Source: Erysipelotrichaceae bacterium
GTDB taxonomy: Bacteria > Bacillota_I > Bacilli_A > Erysipelotrichales > Erysipelotrichaceae
Direction of reading: 5' to 3'
Length of the DNA stretch: 7,415 nt
Assembly: GCA_017620435.1 (NCBI GenBank)
Contig: JAFZQL010000185.1
Coordinates: forward strand, 1 to 7,415
Part shown: one piece after another, positions 1 through 6,324 of the stretch
How the letters are laid out: every line of letters begins with the position of its first letter
Numbering within the stretch: the stretch's first letter is position 1
Position numbers and translations under genes: made by a program
The notes under the pieces: model-generated
Seen by the model: the letters and a program-made list of their open reading frames with translations, nothing else
Told to the model about the DNA's origin: nothing
The model's database searches: none

Positions 1-16
1 AGTATATGGAGGACAG

Positions 17-1768
17 ATGAAATATTTATATAACCCAAGAGAAAACAGTCCTTCTTTCGGATACAGCGGCAGAAACTATGATCCGCAAAAGGATACACTG
101 GTCTATGCCTTAGGAGGACTGGGAGAAGTCGGTAAAAACATGTACTGCTTCGAACATGACGATGAGATCATCGTCATCGATGCAGGCGTCAAGTTTCCTG
201 ATGATGAACTGTTAGGTGTTGACTATGTGATTCCCGACTATACACATCTGATTAAAAACAAGGACAAGGTCAAAGCACTGATCATTACGCATGGACACGA
301 AGACCATATCGGCGGTATTCCGTTTTTTCTGCTTGCCTGCCCGGTAAAGAAGATCTATGCGCCAAGATTCGCAAAAGCTTTGATTGAAAAGAAACTGCAG
401 GAAAGAAGAAGACTGGCATCCACGGAGGTCATCGAGATCAATGAAGACTCTTCCATCCAGACGGATCATTTCCGTGTCGGTTTCTTTAATACCGTTCACT
501 CGATTCCGGATTCTTTAGGTGTTCTCATCAACACGCCGAACGGACGAGTCGTAGAAACGGGAGACTTCAAATTCGACCTGACACCGGTCGGACAGAATTC
601 CGACTACCAGAAGATGGCCTATATCGGCGCTGCAGGCGTGACGCTGCTGATGTCCGACTCGACCAACGCCGAAGTCGACGGTTTCTCCATTTCCGAGAAA
701 CAGGTCGCATCCGCCATCAACGATATTATGAAAAAAACAACGGGAAGGATCCTGATCTCGACATTCGCTTCCAACGTCAACCGTCTGGCTCAGATCATCA
801 AGGCGGCAAAGAACTGCGGCAGAAAAGTCGTAGTCTTCGGACGTTCCATGGAGAATGTCGTCGAGATCGGCCTGCAGATGAAAACCATCGATGTTCCGGA
901 AGATACCTTTCTTTCCCCGGAACTGGTCAACCAGTATGCACCGGAAAAGCTCTGTATCGTCTGCACGGGGTCACAGGGTGAAGCCCTGGCGGCTCTAAGC
1001 AGGATCGCCAACGGCTCCCACAAATATGTCAAGATCATTCCGGGAGATACCGTGGTATTTTCTTCCAGTGCCATTCCTGGCAATGCCCTGAATATCGGCG
1101 GCATCGTCAACCAGCTGATGCGTAACGGGGCCAGAGTTCTGGAAAACTCCGCCCTTTCCTCCTTACATACCACCGGACATGCTTCCAAGGAGGAACAGAA
1201 ACTGATGCTGCAGCTGATCAAGCCGAAGTATTTCATGCCGATGCACGGCGAATACAAGATGCTGAAGCTGCATGCCGATTCGGCGATCGAAACGGGAATT
1301 CCAAAGGAGAACTGTTTCATCTGTGCCAACGGCGATGCGCTGGTTCTGCACGAAGGTGAAGTCTACCGTTCCAATACCAGGATCCAGACGGATGCCATCT
1401 ACGTCGACGGCAACGATATCTCGGGTCTTTCTACATCTGTACTGAAAGACCGTAAGATCCTCGCAGATAACGGCATGGTGGCAGTCGTGGTATGTATCGA
1501 TTCCCGAAGCAACAAGATCCTTTGCAGACCGGGCATCGTCTCCCGCGGATTCGTCTATCTGAAAGAATCACAGACCCTGATCAAGGAAGCGGAGACTCTG
1601 GTCTATGACGCCTTAAGAAGTGCTATGAAACAAAAAGTAACGTTCGGCGATCTGAAGAACTGTATCCGGAACACCCTGGAACCGTTCCTTTATGAAAAAA
1701 CGAACCGGAACCCGATCGTCATACCTGTCATACTCAATCACGTTGATGCCATGAAAAAAGAGAGCTGA
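17..1768 (+). CDS. rnjA: Ribonuclease J (RNase J1-type, metallo-beta-lactamase/beta-CASP)
   Basis: RNase J matures and degrades RNA in the cytoplasm with 5'->3' exonuclease and endonuclease activity. The 583-residue protein shows the metallo-beta-lactamase fold with the zinc motif THGHEDHIGG at residues 91-100 (His92, His94, Asp96, His97), then HSIPDS with His161, and TGDFKFD with Asp183. The beta-CASP part has SDST (Asp214), the HTTGHAS motif (His384, His388) and MPMHGEY with His410, followed by a C-terminal domain from about 460 that ends near the family's FLYEKT...P motif (residues 557-570). B. subtilis RNase J1 is about 555 residues; the excess is mostly an N-terminal leader of about 20 residues before the LVYALGGLGEVGKN strand. 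The ATG follows GGAGGA at 8-13 with a 3-nt gap. Only 16 bases precede it here, so the promoter and upstream partners are out of view. The choice of rnjA over rnjB rests on similarity to J1 and is less certain than the family. Confidence 0.95.
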   Translation: MKYLYNPRENSPSFGYSGRNYDPQKDTLVYALGGLGEVGKNMYCFEHDDEIIVIDAGVKFPDDELLGVDYVIPDYTHLIKNKDKVKALIITHGHEDHIGGIPFFLLACPVKKIYAPRFAKALIEKKLQERRRLASTEVIEINEDSSIQTDHFRVGFFNTVHSIPDSLGVLINTPNGRVVETGDFKFDLTPVGQNSDYQKMAYIGAAGVTLLMSDSTNAEVDGFSISEKQVASAINDIMKKTTGRILISTFASNVNRLAQIIKAAKNCGRKVVVFGRSMENVVEIGLQMKTIDVPEDTFLSPELVNQYAPEKLCIVCTGSQGEALAALSRIANGSHKYVKIIPGDTVVFSSSAIPGNALNIGGIVNQLMRNGARVLENSALSSLHTTGHASKEEQKLMLQLIKPKYFMPMHGEYKMLKLHADSAIETGIPKENCFICANGDALVLHEGEVYRSNTRIQTDAIYVDGNDISGLSTSVLKDRKILADNGMVAVVVCIDSRSNKILCRPGIVSRGFVYLKESQTLIKEAETLVYDALRSAMKQKVTFGDLKNCIRNTLEPFLYEKTNRNPIVIPVILNHVDAMKKES

Positions 1769-1790
1769 ATTTCAGCTCTCTTTTTTTTAC
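1754..1790. terminator. Bidirectional intrinsic terminator shared by rnjA and eno
   Basis: The stem GAGAGCTG (1760-1767) pairs with CAGCTCTC (1773-1780) around a 5-base AATTT loop. An A6 run (1754-1759) faces a T8 run (1781-1788). Read on the plus strand, the hairpin is followed by eight T; read on the minus strand it is followed by six T, so it can end both convergent transcripts. The left arm contains the last codons and most of the TGA stop (1766-1768) of rnjA. The eno stop lies about 23 nt from the hairpin on the other side. Confidence 0.93.
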
Positions 1791-1803
1791 CTTTTTATTC
1801 TGA

Positions 1804-3102
1804 TTATTTCTTCAGGTTGTAGTAGGCATTCTTGCCGAGGTATACAGCGCAGGAACCGAGTTCATCTTCAATTCTGAGCAGCTGATTGTATTTGGCAATT
1901 CTATCGGTTCTGGACATAGAACCTGTCTTGATCTGGCCGGCATTCAGACCGACAACCAGGTCGGCGATCGTCGTATCTTCGGTTTCACCGGATCTGTGCG
2001 ATACGACAGCCGTCATGTTGTTTCTCTTGGCCAGTTCGATGGCATCCAGAGTTTCCGTCAATGTGCCGATCTGGTTCAGCTTGATCAGAACAGAGTTCGC
2101 GCAATGCAGATCGATACCTTTCTGTACGTATTCGACATTGGTAACGAACAGGTCGTCGCCAACCAGCTGGATCCTGTCGCCTAAGCGGGCCATCAGCTTC
2201 TTCCAGCCGTCCCAGTCGTTCTCAGCAAGACCGTCTTCGATAGAGATGATCGGATACTTCTCGCACCATTCCGCATACATATCGATCATTTCATCTGTCG
2301 TCTTGACGCCCTGACCGGATCTGCTCAGTTCATAGTTACCTGTTTCCGCATTGAAGAATTCGGAAGAAGCAGGGTCCATGCAGATACCGAAATCAACACC
2401 CGGCTTGTATCCTGCCAGTTCAATAGCGGATACAATGAGTTTTAACGGCTCTTCGTTGCCTTCTGTGCAGTTCGGAGCGTAGCCGCCCTCATCACCGACA
2501 GCGGTAGAATAACCCTTGGATTTCAGAACTTTCTTTAATGCATGGAATACTTCAGCAGACCATCTGATCGCTTCCTTAAAAGAAGGAGCGCCGTAAGGCA
2601 TGATCATGAATTCCTGCATATCGACAGTAGAATCGGCGTGTTTGCCGCCGTTGAGGACGTTGAGCATCGGAACCGGTAAAGTCTTGCCGTTGACACCGCC
2701 CAGATACTTGTATAAAGGCATGCCATAGAAATCGGCAGCAGCTCTTGCACAGGCAAGAGATACACCCAGCATCGCGTTAGCACCCAGACGGGACTTGTCT
2801 TTTGTTCCATCCAGTTCGATCATCGTCTTGTCGATCAGAGCCTGATCCGTTACATCATAGCCCAGCAAAGCCGGAGCAATGATCTCGTTGACATTCGTAA
2901 CAGCCTTTAATACACCTTTGCCGGAGAAACGGGCCAGATCGCCGTCTCTTAATTCCAAAGCTTCTCTTTCGCCTGTAGAAGCGCCGGAAGGTACCATAGC
3001 ACGGCCGAATGCACCGGATTCTGTAGCAACTTCAACTTCTACCGTTGGATTACCACGTGAATCGATGATCTCACGGGCATAAACATCAATAATTGCAGAC
3101 AT
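1804..3102 (-). CDS. eno: Enolase (phosphopyruvate hydratase)
   Basis: Enolase converts 2-phosphoglycerate to phosphoenolpyruvate in glycolysis. At 432 residues it has the normal bacterial length. Visible residues are the mobile loop SGAST (39-43), KHAD with His155, QEF with Glu164, the acid GDEGG with Glu205, metal ligands Asp243 (MDPASSEF), Glu289 (SIEDGL) and Asp316 (VGDDLF), the signature LIKLNQIGTLTET (339-351) with catalytic base Lys341, SHRSGETED (369-377), and Lys392. No key residue is missing. The ATG has AGGAGGAG at 3111-3118 (read on the minus strand), 8 nt upstream, and that site overlaps the tpiA stop. It is the last gene of the pgk-tpiA-eno operon and ends at a terminator shared with RNase J. 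In several Firmicutes enolase is also reported as a partner of RNA-decay enzymes; that role here is inference. Confidence 0.98.
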   Translation of the reverse strand: MSAIIDVYAREIIDSRGNPTVEVEVATESGAFGRAMVPSGASTGEREALELRDGDLARFSGKGVLKAVTNVNEIIAPALLGYDVTDQALIDKTMIELDGTKDKSRLGANAMLGVSLACARAAADFYGMPLYKYLGGVNGKTLPVPMLNVLNGGKHADSTVDMQEFMIMPYGAPSFKEAIRWSAEVFHALKKVLKSKGYSTAVGDEGGYAPNCTEGNEEPLKLIVSAIELAGYKPGVDFGICMDPASSEFFNAETGNYELSRSGQGVKTTDEMIDMYAEWCEKYPIISIEDGLAENDWDGWKKLMARLGDRIQLVGDDLFVTNVEYVQKGIDLHCANSVLIKLNQIGTLTETLDAIELAKRNNMTAVVSHRSGETEDTTIADLVVGLNAGQIKTGSMSRTDRIAKYNQLLRIEDELGSCAVYLGKNAYYNLKK

Positions 3103-3116
3103 ACGTTTTTCTCCTC

Positions 3117-3866
3117 CTATTTAGTAGCGTCAATTATTTCCTTAAATGAATCAACTTTCAGTGAAGCGCCACCGATCAAAGCACCATCGATATCTTCACA
3201 AGCCATATATTCTTTAATATTCGTTGGTTTTACGGAACCGCCGTACTGTACTCTGACAGCTTCGCCGGTTTCTTCGTTGTATAAAGCCTTAACGGTATCT
3301 CTTACCAGTCTGCAGCAGTCTTCCGCGATCTCCTTGGTCGCAGACTTGCCTGTTCCAATCGCCCAGATCGGCTCATAAGCGATGACCATTTTTGCGACTT
3401 CTTGCGCTTCCAGACCGGCCAGTGAACCGGCCAGCTGCGTCTTGATGACATCGGCAGTCTTGCCGGCATCATATTCTGCTTCTGTCTCACCGATGCAAAG
3501 AATCGGAATGATATTGTCTGCCAGCAGTCTCTTGGCCTTCAATGCGCAGGCTTCATTTGTTTCGTTGTAGTAGGTTCTTCTTTCGCTGTGGCCTATGATG
3601 CAGTAGGTAATCCCTACTTCCTTCAACATCGGTACAGATACTTCACCGGTATAGGCTCCGGAATCTTTTTCGTTACAGTTTTCAGCCGCAATGATCAGAT
3701 GTTTTGCGTTCCTGACGCAGACATCCAGATCGACATAAGGAGCACCTACGCCGTAGTCCGCAGCTTCTTCACCGGTCAGGACTTCTTCAATACCCTTCAT
3801 GAACTCCAGCGCTTCGCTTGGAGTCTTGTTCATTTTCCAGTTACCGACAATAATAGGTTTTCTCAT
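3117..3866 (-). CDS. tpiA: Triosephosphate isomerase
   Basis: This enzyme interconverts dihydroxyacetone phosphate and glyceraldehyde 3-phosphate. The 249 residues fit the TIM-barrel family. NWKMN at 9-13 gives substrate residues Asn9 and Lys11; IGHSERR (91-97) carries the electrophile His93; AYEPIWAIGTGK (163-174) carries the catalytic Glu165 and the start of flexible loop 6; YGGSVKPTN (208-216) and GALIGGASLK (228-237) make the phosphate site. The ATG is preceded by TAAGGAGT (3871-3878 on the minus strand), and the TAA of that site is the pgk stop. The gap to pgk is 9 nt and the gap to eno 14 nt, so the three genes are almost certainly one transcript. No phosphoglycerate mutase gene lies between tpiA and eno, unlike the usual Firmicute order. 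Confidence 0.98.
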   Translation of the reverse strand: MRKPIIVGNWKMNKTPSEALEFMKGIEEVLTGEEAADYGVGAPYVDLDVCVRNAKHLIIAAENCNEKDSGAYTGEVSVPMLKEVGITYCIIGHSERRTYYNETNEACALKAKRLLADNIIPILCIGETEAEYDAGKTADVIKTQLAGSLAGLEAQEVAKMVIAYEPIWAIGTGKSATKEIAEDCCRLVRDTVKALYNEETGEAVRVQYGGSVKPTNIKEYMACEDIDGALIGGASLKVDSFKEIIDATK

Positions 3867-3875
3867 ATTAACTCC

Positions 3876-5096
3876 TTATTTCTCGTTGATGATATCAACA
3901 CCAGGTAGGCCGTTTCCTTCCAGGAATTCCAGAGAAGCGCCGCCGCCGGTAGATACATGGCTAACCTTATCGGCATAACCAAGCTGTTTGATCGCTGCAG
4001 CAGAATCGCCGCCGCCGATGATGGTCGTGCCTTCTGTTTCAGCCAGAGCCTTGGCTACTTCATTGGTACCCTTGGCCAGTACAGGATTCTCGAATACGCC
4101 CATCGGGCCGTTCCATACGACTGTCTTGGCTGCCTTTACCTTTTCCGCAAACAGAGCCGCCGTCTTTGGACCGATATCCAGACCCTGTTTCTCAGCCGGA
4201 ATCTTATCGGCATCTACGACTTCGGTTTCGATCGGAGCATCGATCGGATCAGGGAAACTGTCGGCTACAACTGTATCAACCGGGAGCAGAAGCTCCTTGC
4301 CCAGTCCCGCAGCCTTGTCCAGCATCTGCTTGCAGTAGTCGAGTTTCTCATCGTCTACCAGAGATTCACCGATTTCCTTGCCCTGTGCCTTCAGGAAAGT
4401 ATAAGCCATGCCTCCGCCGATGATCAGCGTATCGCACTTCTCAAGAAGGTTGTCGATGACTTTCAGCTTATCGGCTACCTTGGCACCGCCCAGAATACCG
4501 ACAAACGGTCTGACCGGATTCTCAACGGCATCACCCAGGAACTTCAGTTCCTTTTCAACCAGGAAACCGGCAGCGCTAGGCAGATGTGTCGGAATTCCTA
4601 CCGTTGAAGCATGCGCTCTGTGCACGGATCCGAAAGCATCCTCTACAAACAGATCGCCCAGGGAAGCCCAGTATTTGCCCAGTTCTTCATCGTTCTTGGA
4701 TTCGCCCTTTTCATATCTGGTGTTCTGCATCAGAACGACTTCGCCTTCCTTCATGTTGGCGACTGCTTCTTCCAGTTCAGGACCTCTTGTCGCATTGACG
4801 AAGATGACCCTGTTGTCAGGAAGGTATTCCTGAAGCTTCTTGGCAACAATGGCCATGTCATTCTTTTTCTTTGCCGCTTCGATCTCTTCTTCAGTCTTCT
4901 TATAATCAACCTTTCCGAGGTGGGAAAGCAGAATGACCTTCGCGTTGTTTTCCAGTAAATATCTGATCGTCGGAAGTGCTGCGACCACTCTGTTGTCGTC
5001 AGTGATCACATCACCCTTGTGAGGCACGTTAAAGTCTACTCTGACGATGACTTTTTTGCCCGCAACATCTAAATCTGTAACCAGCCTTTTAGCCAT
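3876..5096 (-). CDS. pgk: Phosphoglycerate kinase
   Basis: This enzyme transfers phosphate from 1,3-bisphosphoglycerate to ADP, the first ATP-yielding step of glycolysis. The protein has 406 residues. RVDFNVP is at 19-25, DAFGSVHRAHAST at 153-165, GGAKVADKL at 203-211 (Lys206), GGGMAYTF at 227-234, NGPMGVFE with Glu336 contacting nucleotide ribose, GGGDSAAA at 361-368, and the C-terminal HVSTGGGASLE at 380-390. The common SHLGRP motif reads SHLGKV (58-63) and is followed by a Lys/Glu-rich stretch to about residue 80. This form resembles what I recall for Mollicute- and Bacilli-type PGKs rather than indicating a defect. The ATG has GGAGGA (5105-5110 on the minus strand) at an 8-nt spacing. It is the first enzyme gene of the operon, with its own promoter about 20 nt upstream of the start; a gap gene is not adjacent. 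Confidence 0.98.
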   Translation of the reverse strand: MAKRLVTDLDVAGKKVIVRVDFNVPHKGDVITDDNRVVAALPTIRYLLENNAKVILLSHLGKVDYKKTEEEIEAAKKKNDMAIVAKKLQEYLPDNRVIFVNATRGPELEEAVANMKEGEVVLMQNTRYEKGESKNDEELGKYWASLGDLFVEDAFGSVHRAHASTVGIPTHLPSAAGFLVEKELKFLGDAVENPVRPFVGILGGAKVADKLKVIDNLLEKCDTLIIGGGMAYTFLKAQGKEIGESLVDDEKLDYCKQMLDKAAGLGKELLLPVDTVVADSFPDPIDAPIETEVVDADKIPAEKQGLDIGPKTAALFAEKVKAAKTVVWNGPMGVFENPVLAKGTNEVAKALAETEGTTIIGGGDSAAAIKQLGYADKVSHVSTGGGASLEFLEGNGLPGVDIINEK

Positions 5097-5123
5097 AACA
5101 AAAATCCTCCTAAATACAATTTC

Positions 5124-5157
5124 ATTATATCATTACTGTATTTAAAAAGAAGGTCAA
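5124..5157 (-). promoter_or_regulatory. Candidate promoter of the pgk-tpiA-eno operon
   Basis: On the minus strand TGATATAAT (5132-5124) is a perfect extended -10 element. It would start transcription near 5117 and give a leader of roughly 20 nt before the pgk ATG. A good -35-like TTGACC sits at 5157-5152, but the spacing of 22 bp is too long for a standard sigma-A promoter, so the extended -10 may carry the activity. TTGACC with AATGAT at 17 bp spacing is a weaker alternative. TTGACC also contains the stop codon of the small upstream ORF. Confidence 0.65.
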
Positions 5158-5288
5158 TTTACCTTCCCTTTAACGTTTTCATCCTTTTTCTTCCGGCCCT
5201 TTTCTTCGATGCCGTATTCTTCGCATTTCCTGGAATACTCTTTCTCCGCAGCATCCAGTTCAGCCAGGATTTCTTCTAAACTTCTCAT
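5154..5288 (-). CDS. Small charged protein of 44 residues, hypothetical
   Basis: I do not recognise this protein. The frame opens with ATG at 5288-5286 and closes with TGA at 5156-5154. The start has GAGGT at a 5-6 nt spacing and an extended -10 box (TGCTAGAAT, 5319-5311) about 20 nt further upstream. The product starts MRSLEEILAELDAAEKEYSR. Residues 1-26 have leucines/isoleucine at 4, 7, 8 and 11 and many Glu/Lys, as in a short amphipathic or coiled-coil helix. The tail from about 28 is Lys-rich and probably disordered. There is one Cys (22), no signal peptide and no membrane segment. It lies 57 nt upstream of pgk on the same strand with no terminator between, so it could be read into the operon. 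Its role is unknown. Start-site signals and codon composition like its neighbours favour a real gene, but at this length chance cannot be excluded. Confidence 0.55.
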   Translation of the reverse strand: MRSLEEILAELDAAEKEYSRKCEEYGIEEKGRKKKDENVKGKVN

Positions 5289-5304
5289 AATCTACCTCAC
5301 AACA

Positions 5305-5334
5305 TTTCCAATTCTAGCACATTTTCATTAAAAT
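5305..5334 (+). promoter_or_regulatory. Candidate promoter for the YigZ-family gene
   Basis: TTTCCA (5305-5310; 4 of 6 matches to TTGACA) and TAAAAT (5329-5334; 5 of 6 matches to TATAAT) are separated by 18 bp. Transcription would begin near 5341, which is the start codon itself, so the message could be leaderless or nearly so. CATAAT at 5286-5291 is an alternative -10 that would give a leader of about 40 nt but has no good -35. Confidence 0.4.
5311..5319 (-). promoter_or_regulatory. Candidate extended -10 promoter for the 44-aa ORF
   Basis: On the minus strand TGCTAGAAT combines a TGn extension with TAGAAT (5 of 6 matches to TATAAT). It lies 22 nt upstream of the ATG at 5288, with the GAGGT ribosome binding site between. 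No convincing -35 hexamer is seen at 16-18 bp. The element falls inside the spacer of the candidate promoter for the divergent YigZ-family gene. Confidence 0.45.
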
Positions 5335-5340
5335 AGAGAT

Positions 5341-5937
5341 ATGTATTTGAAAGAAGAAATCTTTAATACAACGATCATTGAAAAGTCCCGTTTTATCTGT
5401 TATCTGAAACACGTGAAAAGCGAAGAAGAATACAGGTCTTATCTGGCTTTGATCAGGAAGAAACACCACGATGCGACGCATGTGTGTTCAGCTTTTATCT
5501 GTGGCAGTATCCGCCGTTCCAGCGACGACGGAGAACCTTCCGGGACGGCCGGAGCGCCTATCCTGAATGTTCTGGACAAGAACGGGCTGGATGAAACCTG
5601 TGCCCTGGTGGTCAGGTATTTCGGCGGCATCAAGCTGGGAGCCGGAGGACTGATCCGGGCATACGGCAATGCGGTGAGCGAGTGTCTGAAACAGGCAACA
5701 CTGGTCGAAGACAGGATCTATCCGAAGTATTCCCTGACTCTGAACTACGAGACCGCCAACAAGATCGACCATTTCCTGAGGAACAGCACCATTCTGATCG
5801 ATACGATATACGACACGGATATCACCTATGTTTTTGCTTTAGAGGATGAGAAACTGATGGAAAAGATCAAAGAATTCACCCGGGGCATTCTTCCGGAGAA
5901 GATTGGTGAAGAATGTGTACAGAAAGTAGTAGAATAG
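5341..5937 (+). CDS. YigZ/IMPACT family protein (UPF0029, YvyE-like)
   Basis: This is a conserved cytoplasmic protein of the family that includes E. coli YigZ, B. subtilis YvyE and, by its N-terminal domain, eukaryotic IMPACT, a Gcn2-pathway regulator. The bacterial biochemical role is not settled. The 198 residues contain the N-terminal IMPACT domain (about 1-117) with EKSRFI near 14-19, HHDATHVCSAF (42-52), DDGEPSGTAGAPIL (62-75) and VRYFGGIKLGAGGLIRAYG (91-109). A ferredoxin-like DUF1949 domain follows (about 125-195). Length is close to the usual 200-217. The start is fixed by the family N-terminus, since EKSRFI begins only 13 residues in. No Shine-Dalgarno sequence precedes the ATG; a TAAAAT box ends 6 nt before it. 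It is followed after 4 nt by a small membrane protein gene, probably on the same transcript. Confidence 0.93.
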   Translation: MYLKEEIFNTTIIEKSRFICYLKHVKSEEEYRSYLALIRKKHHDATHVCSAFICGSIRRSSDDGEPSGTAGAPILNVLDKNGLDETCALVVRYFGGIKLGAGGLIRAYGNAVSECLKQATLVEDRIYPKYSLTLNYETANKIDHFLRNSTILIDTIYDTDITYVFALEDEKLMEKIKEFTRGILPEKIGEECVQKVVE

Positions 5938-5941
5938 AAGT

Positions 5942-6286
5942 ATGAAGACAGTTAACCACCTGATCGGTATTCTTGACATCCTGCTTGGCGCAGGCGCACT
6001 GGCTGCACTGATCGCTTTTCTGATGCGTCTGAGAAAGACCGCGAAGGCGGCAGAACCTTTGACCGGCAGTCTGAATGTGATGAACGGCGAACTGAACGCC
6101 GTTAGATCGAAGACCGGAAAGATCAGGGCATCGGCTCCGTCTTTCAAGTTCTTCGCTTCTTTATACATCGTTCTGGTCATCATCAAAGAAACTTTAAAAA
6201 GCTGGAGAAACGACAAGTCTCTACCGGGTTCCTTCACCAACGCCTATCTGCGGCATTCCAAACAGATCAGAAAAATACGTATTTAA
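5942..6286 (+). CDS. Small membrane protein, 114 residues, hypothetical
   Basis: I do not recognise a family. The 114-residue product has a strongly hydrophobic segment at about residues 7-29 (rich in Leu, Ile, Ala, Gly), immediately followed by basic residues RLRKTAK. The positive-inside rule therefore suggests N-out/C-in, with no cleavage site visible. A polar stretch (about 36-65) leads to a second shorter hydrophobic segment at 68-81 (FKFFASLYIVLVII), which may span or lie on the membrane. The tail is basic and ends KQIRKIRI. The start is 4 nt after the YigZ-family stop and has only a weak purine run upstream; an in-frame TAG at 5930-5932 excludes an earlier start. Translation is probably coupled to the gene before it. 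The TAA stop forms the foot of the terminator hairpin. Codon use resembles its neighbours. The ORF is likely real; its function is unknown. Confidence 0.8.
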   Translation: MKTVNHLIGILDILLGAGALAALIAFLMRLRKTAKAAEPLTGSLNVMNGELNAVRSKTGKIRASAPSFKFFASLYIVLVIIKETLKSWRNDKSLPGSFTNAYLRHSKQIRKIRI

Positions 6287-6324
6287 AAGGAGATCGGCAG
6301 ATCTCCTTTTCTTTTTTTTATTTT
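6285..6324. terminator. Intrinsic terminator between the membrane-protein gene and upp
   Basis: An 11-bp perfect stem, AAAAGGAGATC (6285-6295) with GATCTCCTTTT (6300-6310), closes a GGCA loop and is followed by CTTTTTTTTATTTT. It is strong for the plus-strand unit ending at 6286. On the minus strand the hairpin is followed only by TTTTAAAT, so it probably also stops upp transcripts, but less efficiently. The upp stop is 7 nt from the stem. Confidence 0.9.

Noticed and set aside
790..1329. 179-codon open frame on the minus strand inside RNase J
   Set aside because: It lies entirely antisense to a gene with all catalytic motifs intact, has no recognisable domains, and reads as a low-complexity Ser/Cys-rich shadow of the coding strand.
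3957..4607. 216-codon open frame on the plus strand inside pgk
   Set aside because: It is fully antisense to a clear PGK. Long antisense frames are common opposite codon-biased genes, and the product matches nothing I recognise.
4408..4833. 141-codon plus-strand frame inside pgk
   Set aside because: It is a second antisense shadow of the same gene, Ser/Pro-rich with no motif, and mutually overlaps the other shadow.
5097..5340. Possible riboswitch or attenuator before pgk
   Set aside because: No hairpin with a T-tract or known aptamer pattern is visible; the space is accounted for by the small ORF and promoter elements.
5839..6240. 133-codon minus-strand frame across the YigZ end and the membrane-protein gene
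   Set aside because: It is antisense to two plus-strand genes. The plus-strand frame fits better because it begins 4 nt after the YigZ-family stop and ends exactly at a plus-strand terminator.
6273..6284. 12-bp palindrome AAATACGTATTT beside the terminator
   Set aside because: It encodes the last codons of the membrane protein and lies next to a stronger hairpin. An AT-rich palindrome of this size can occur by chance, and nothing suggests an operator at a 3' end.
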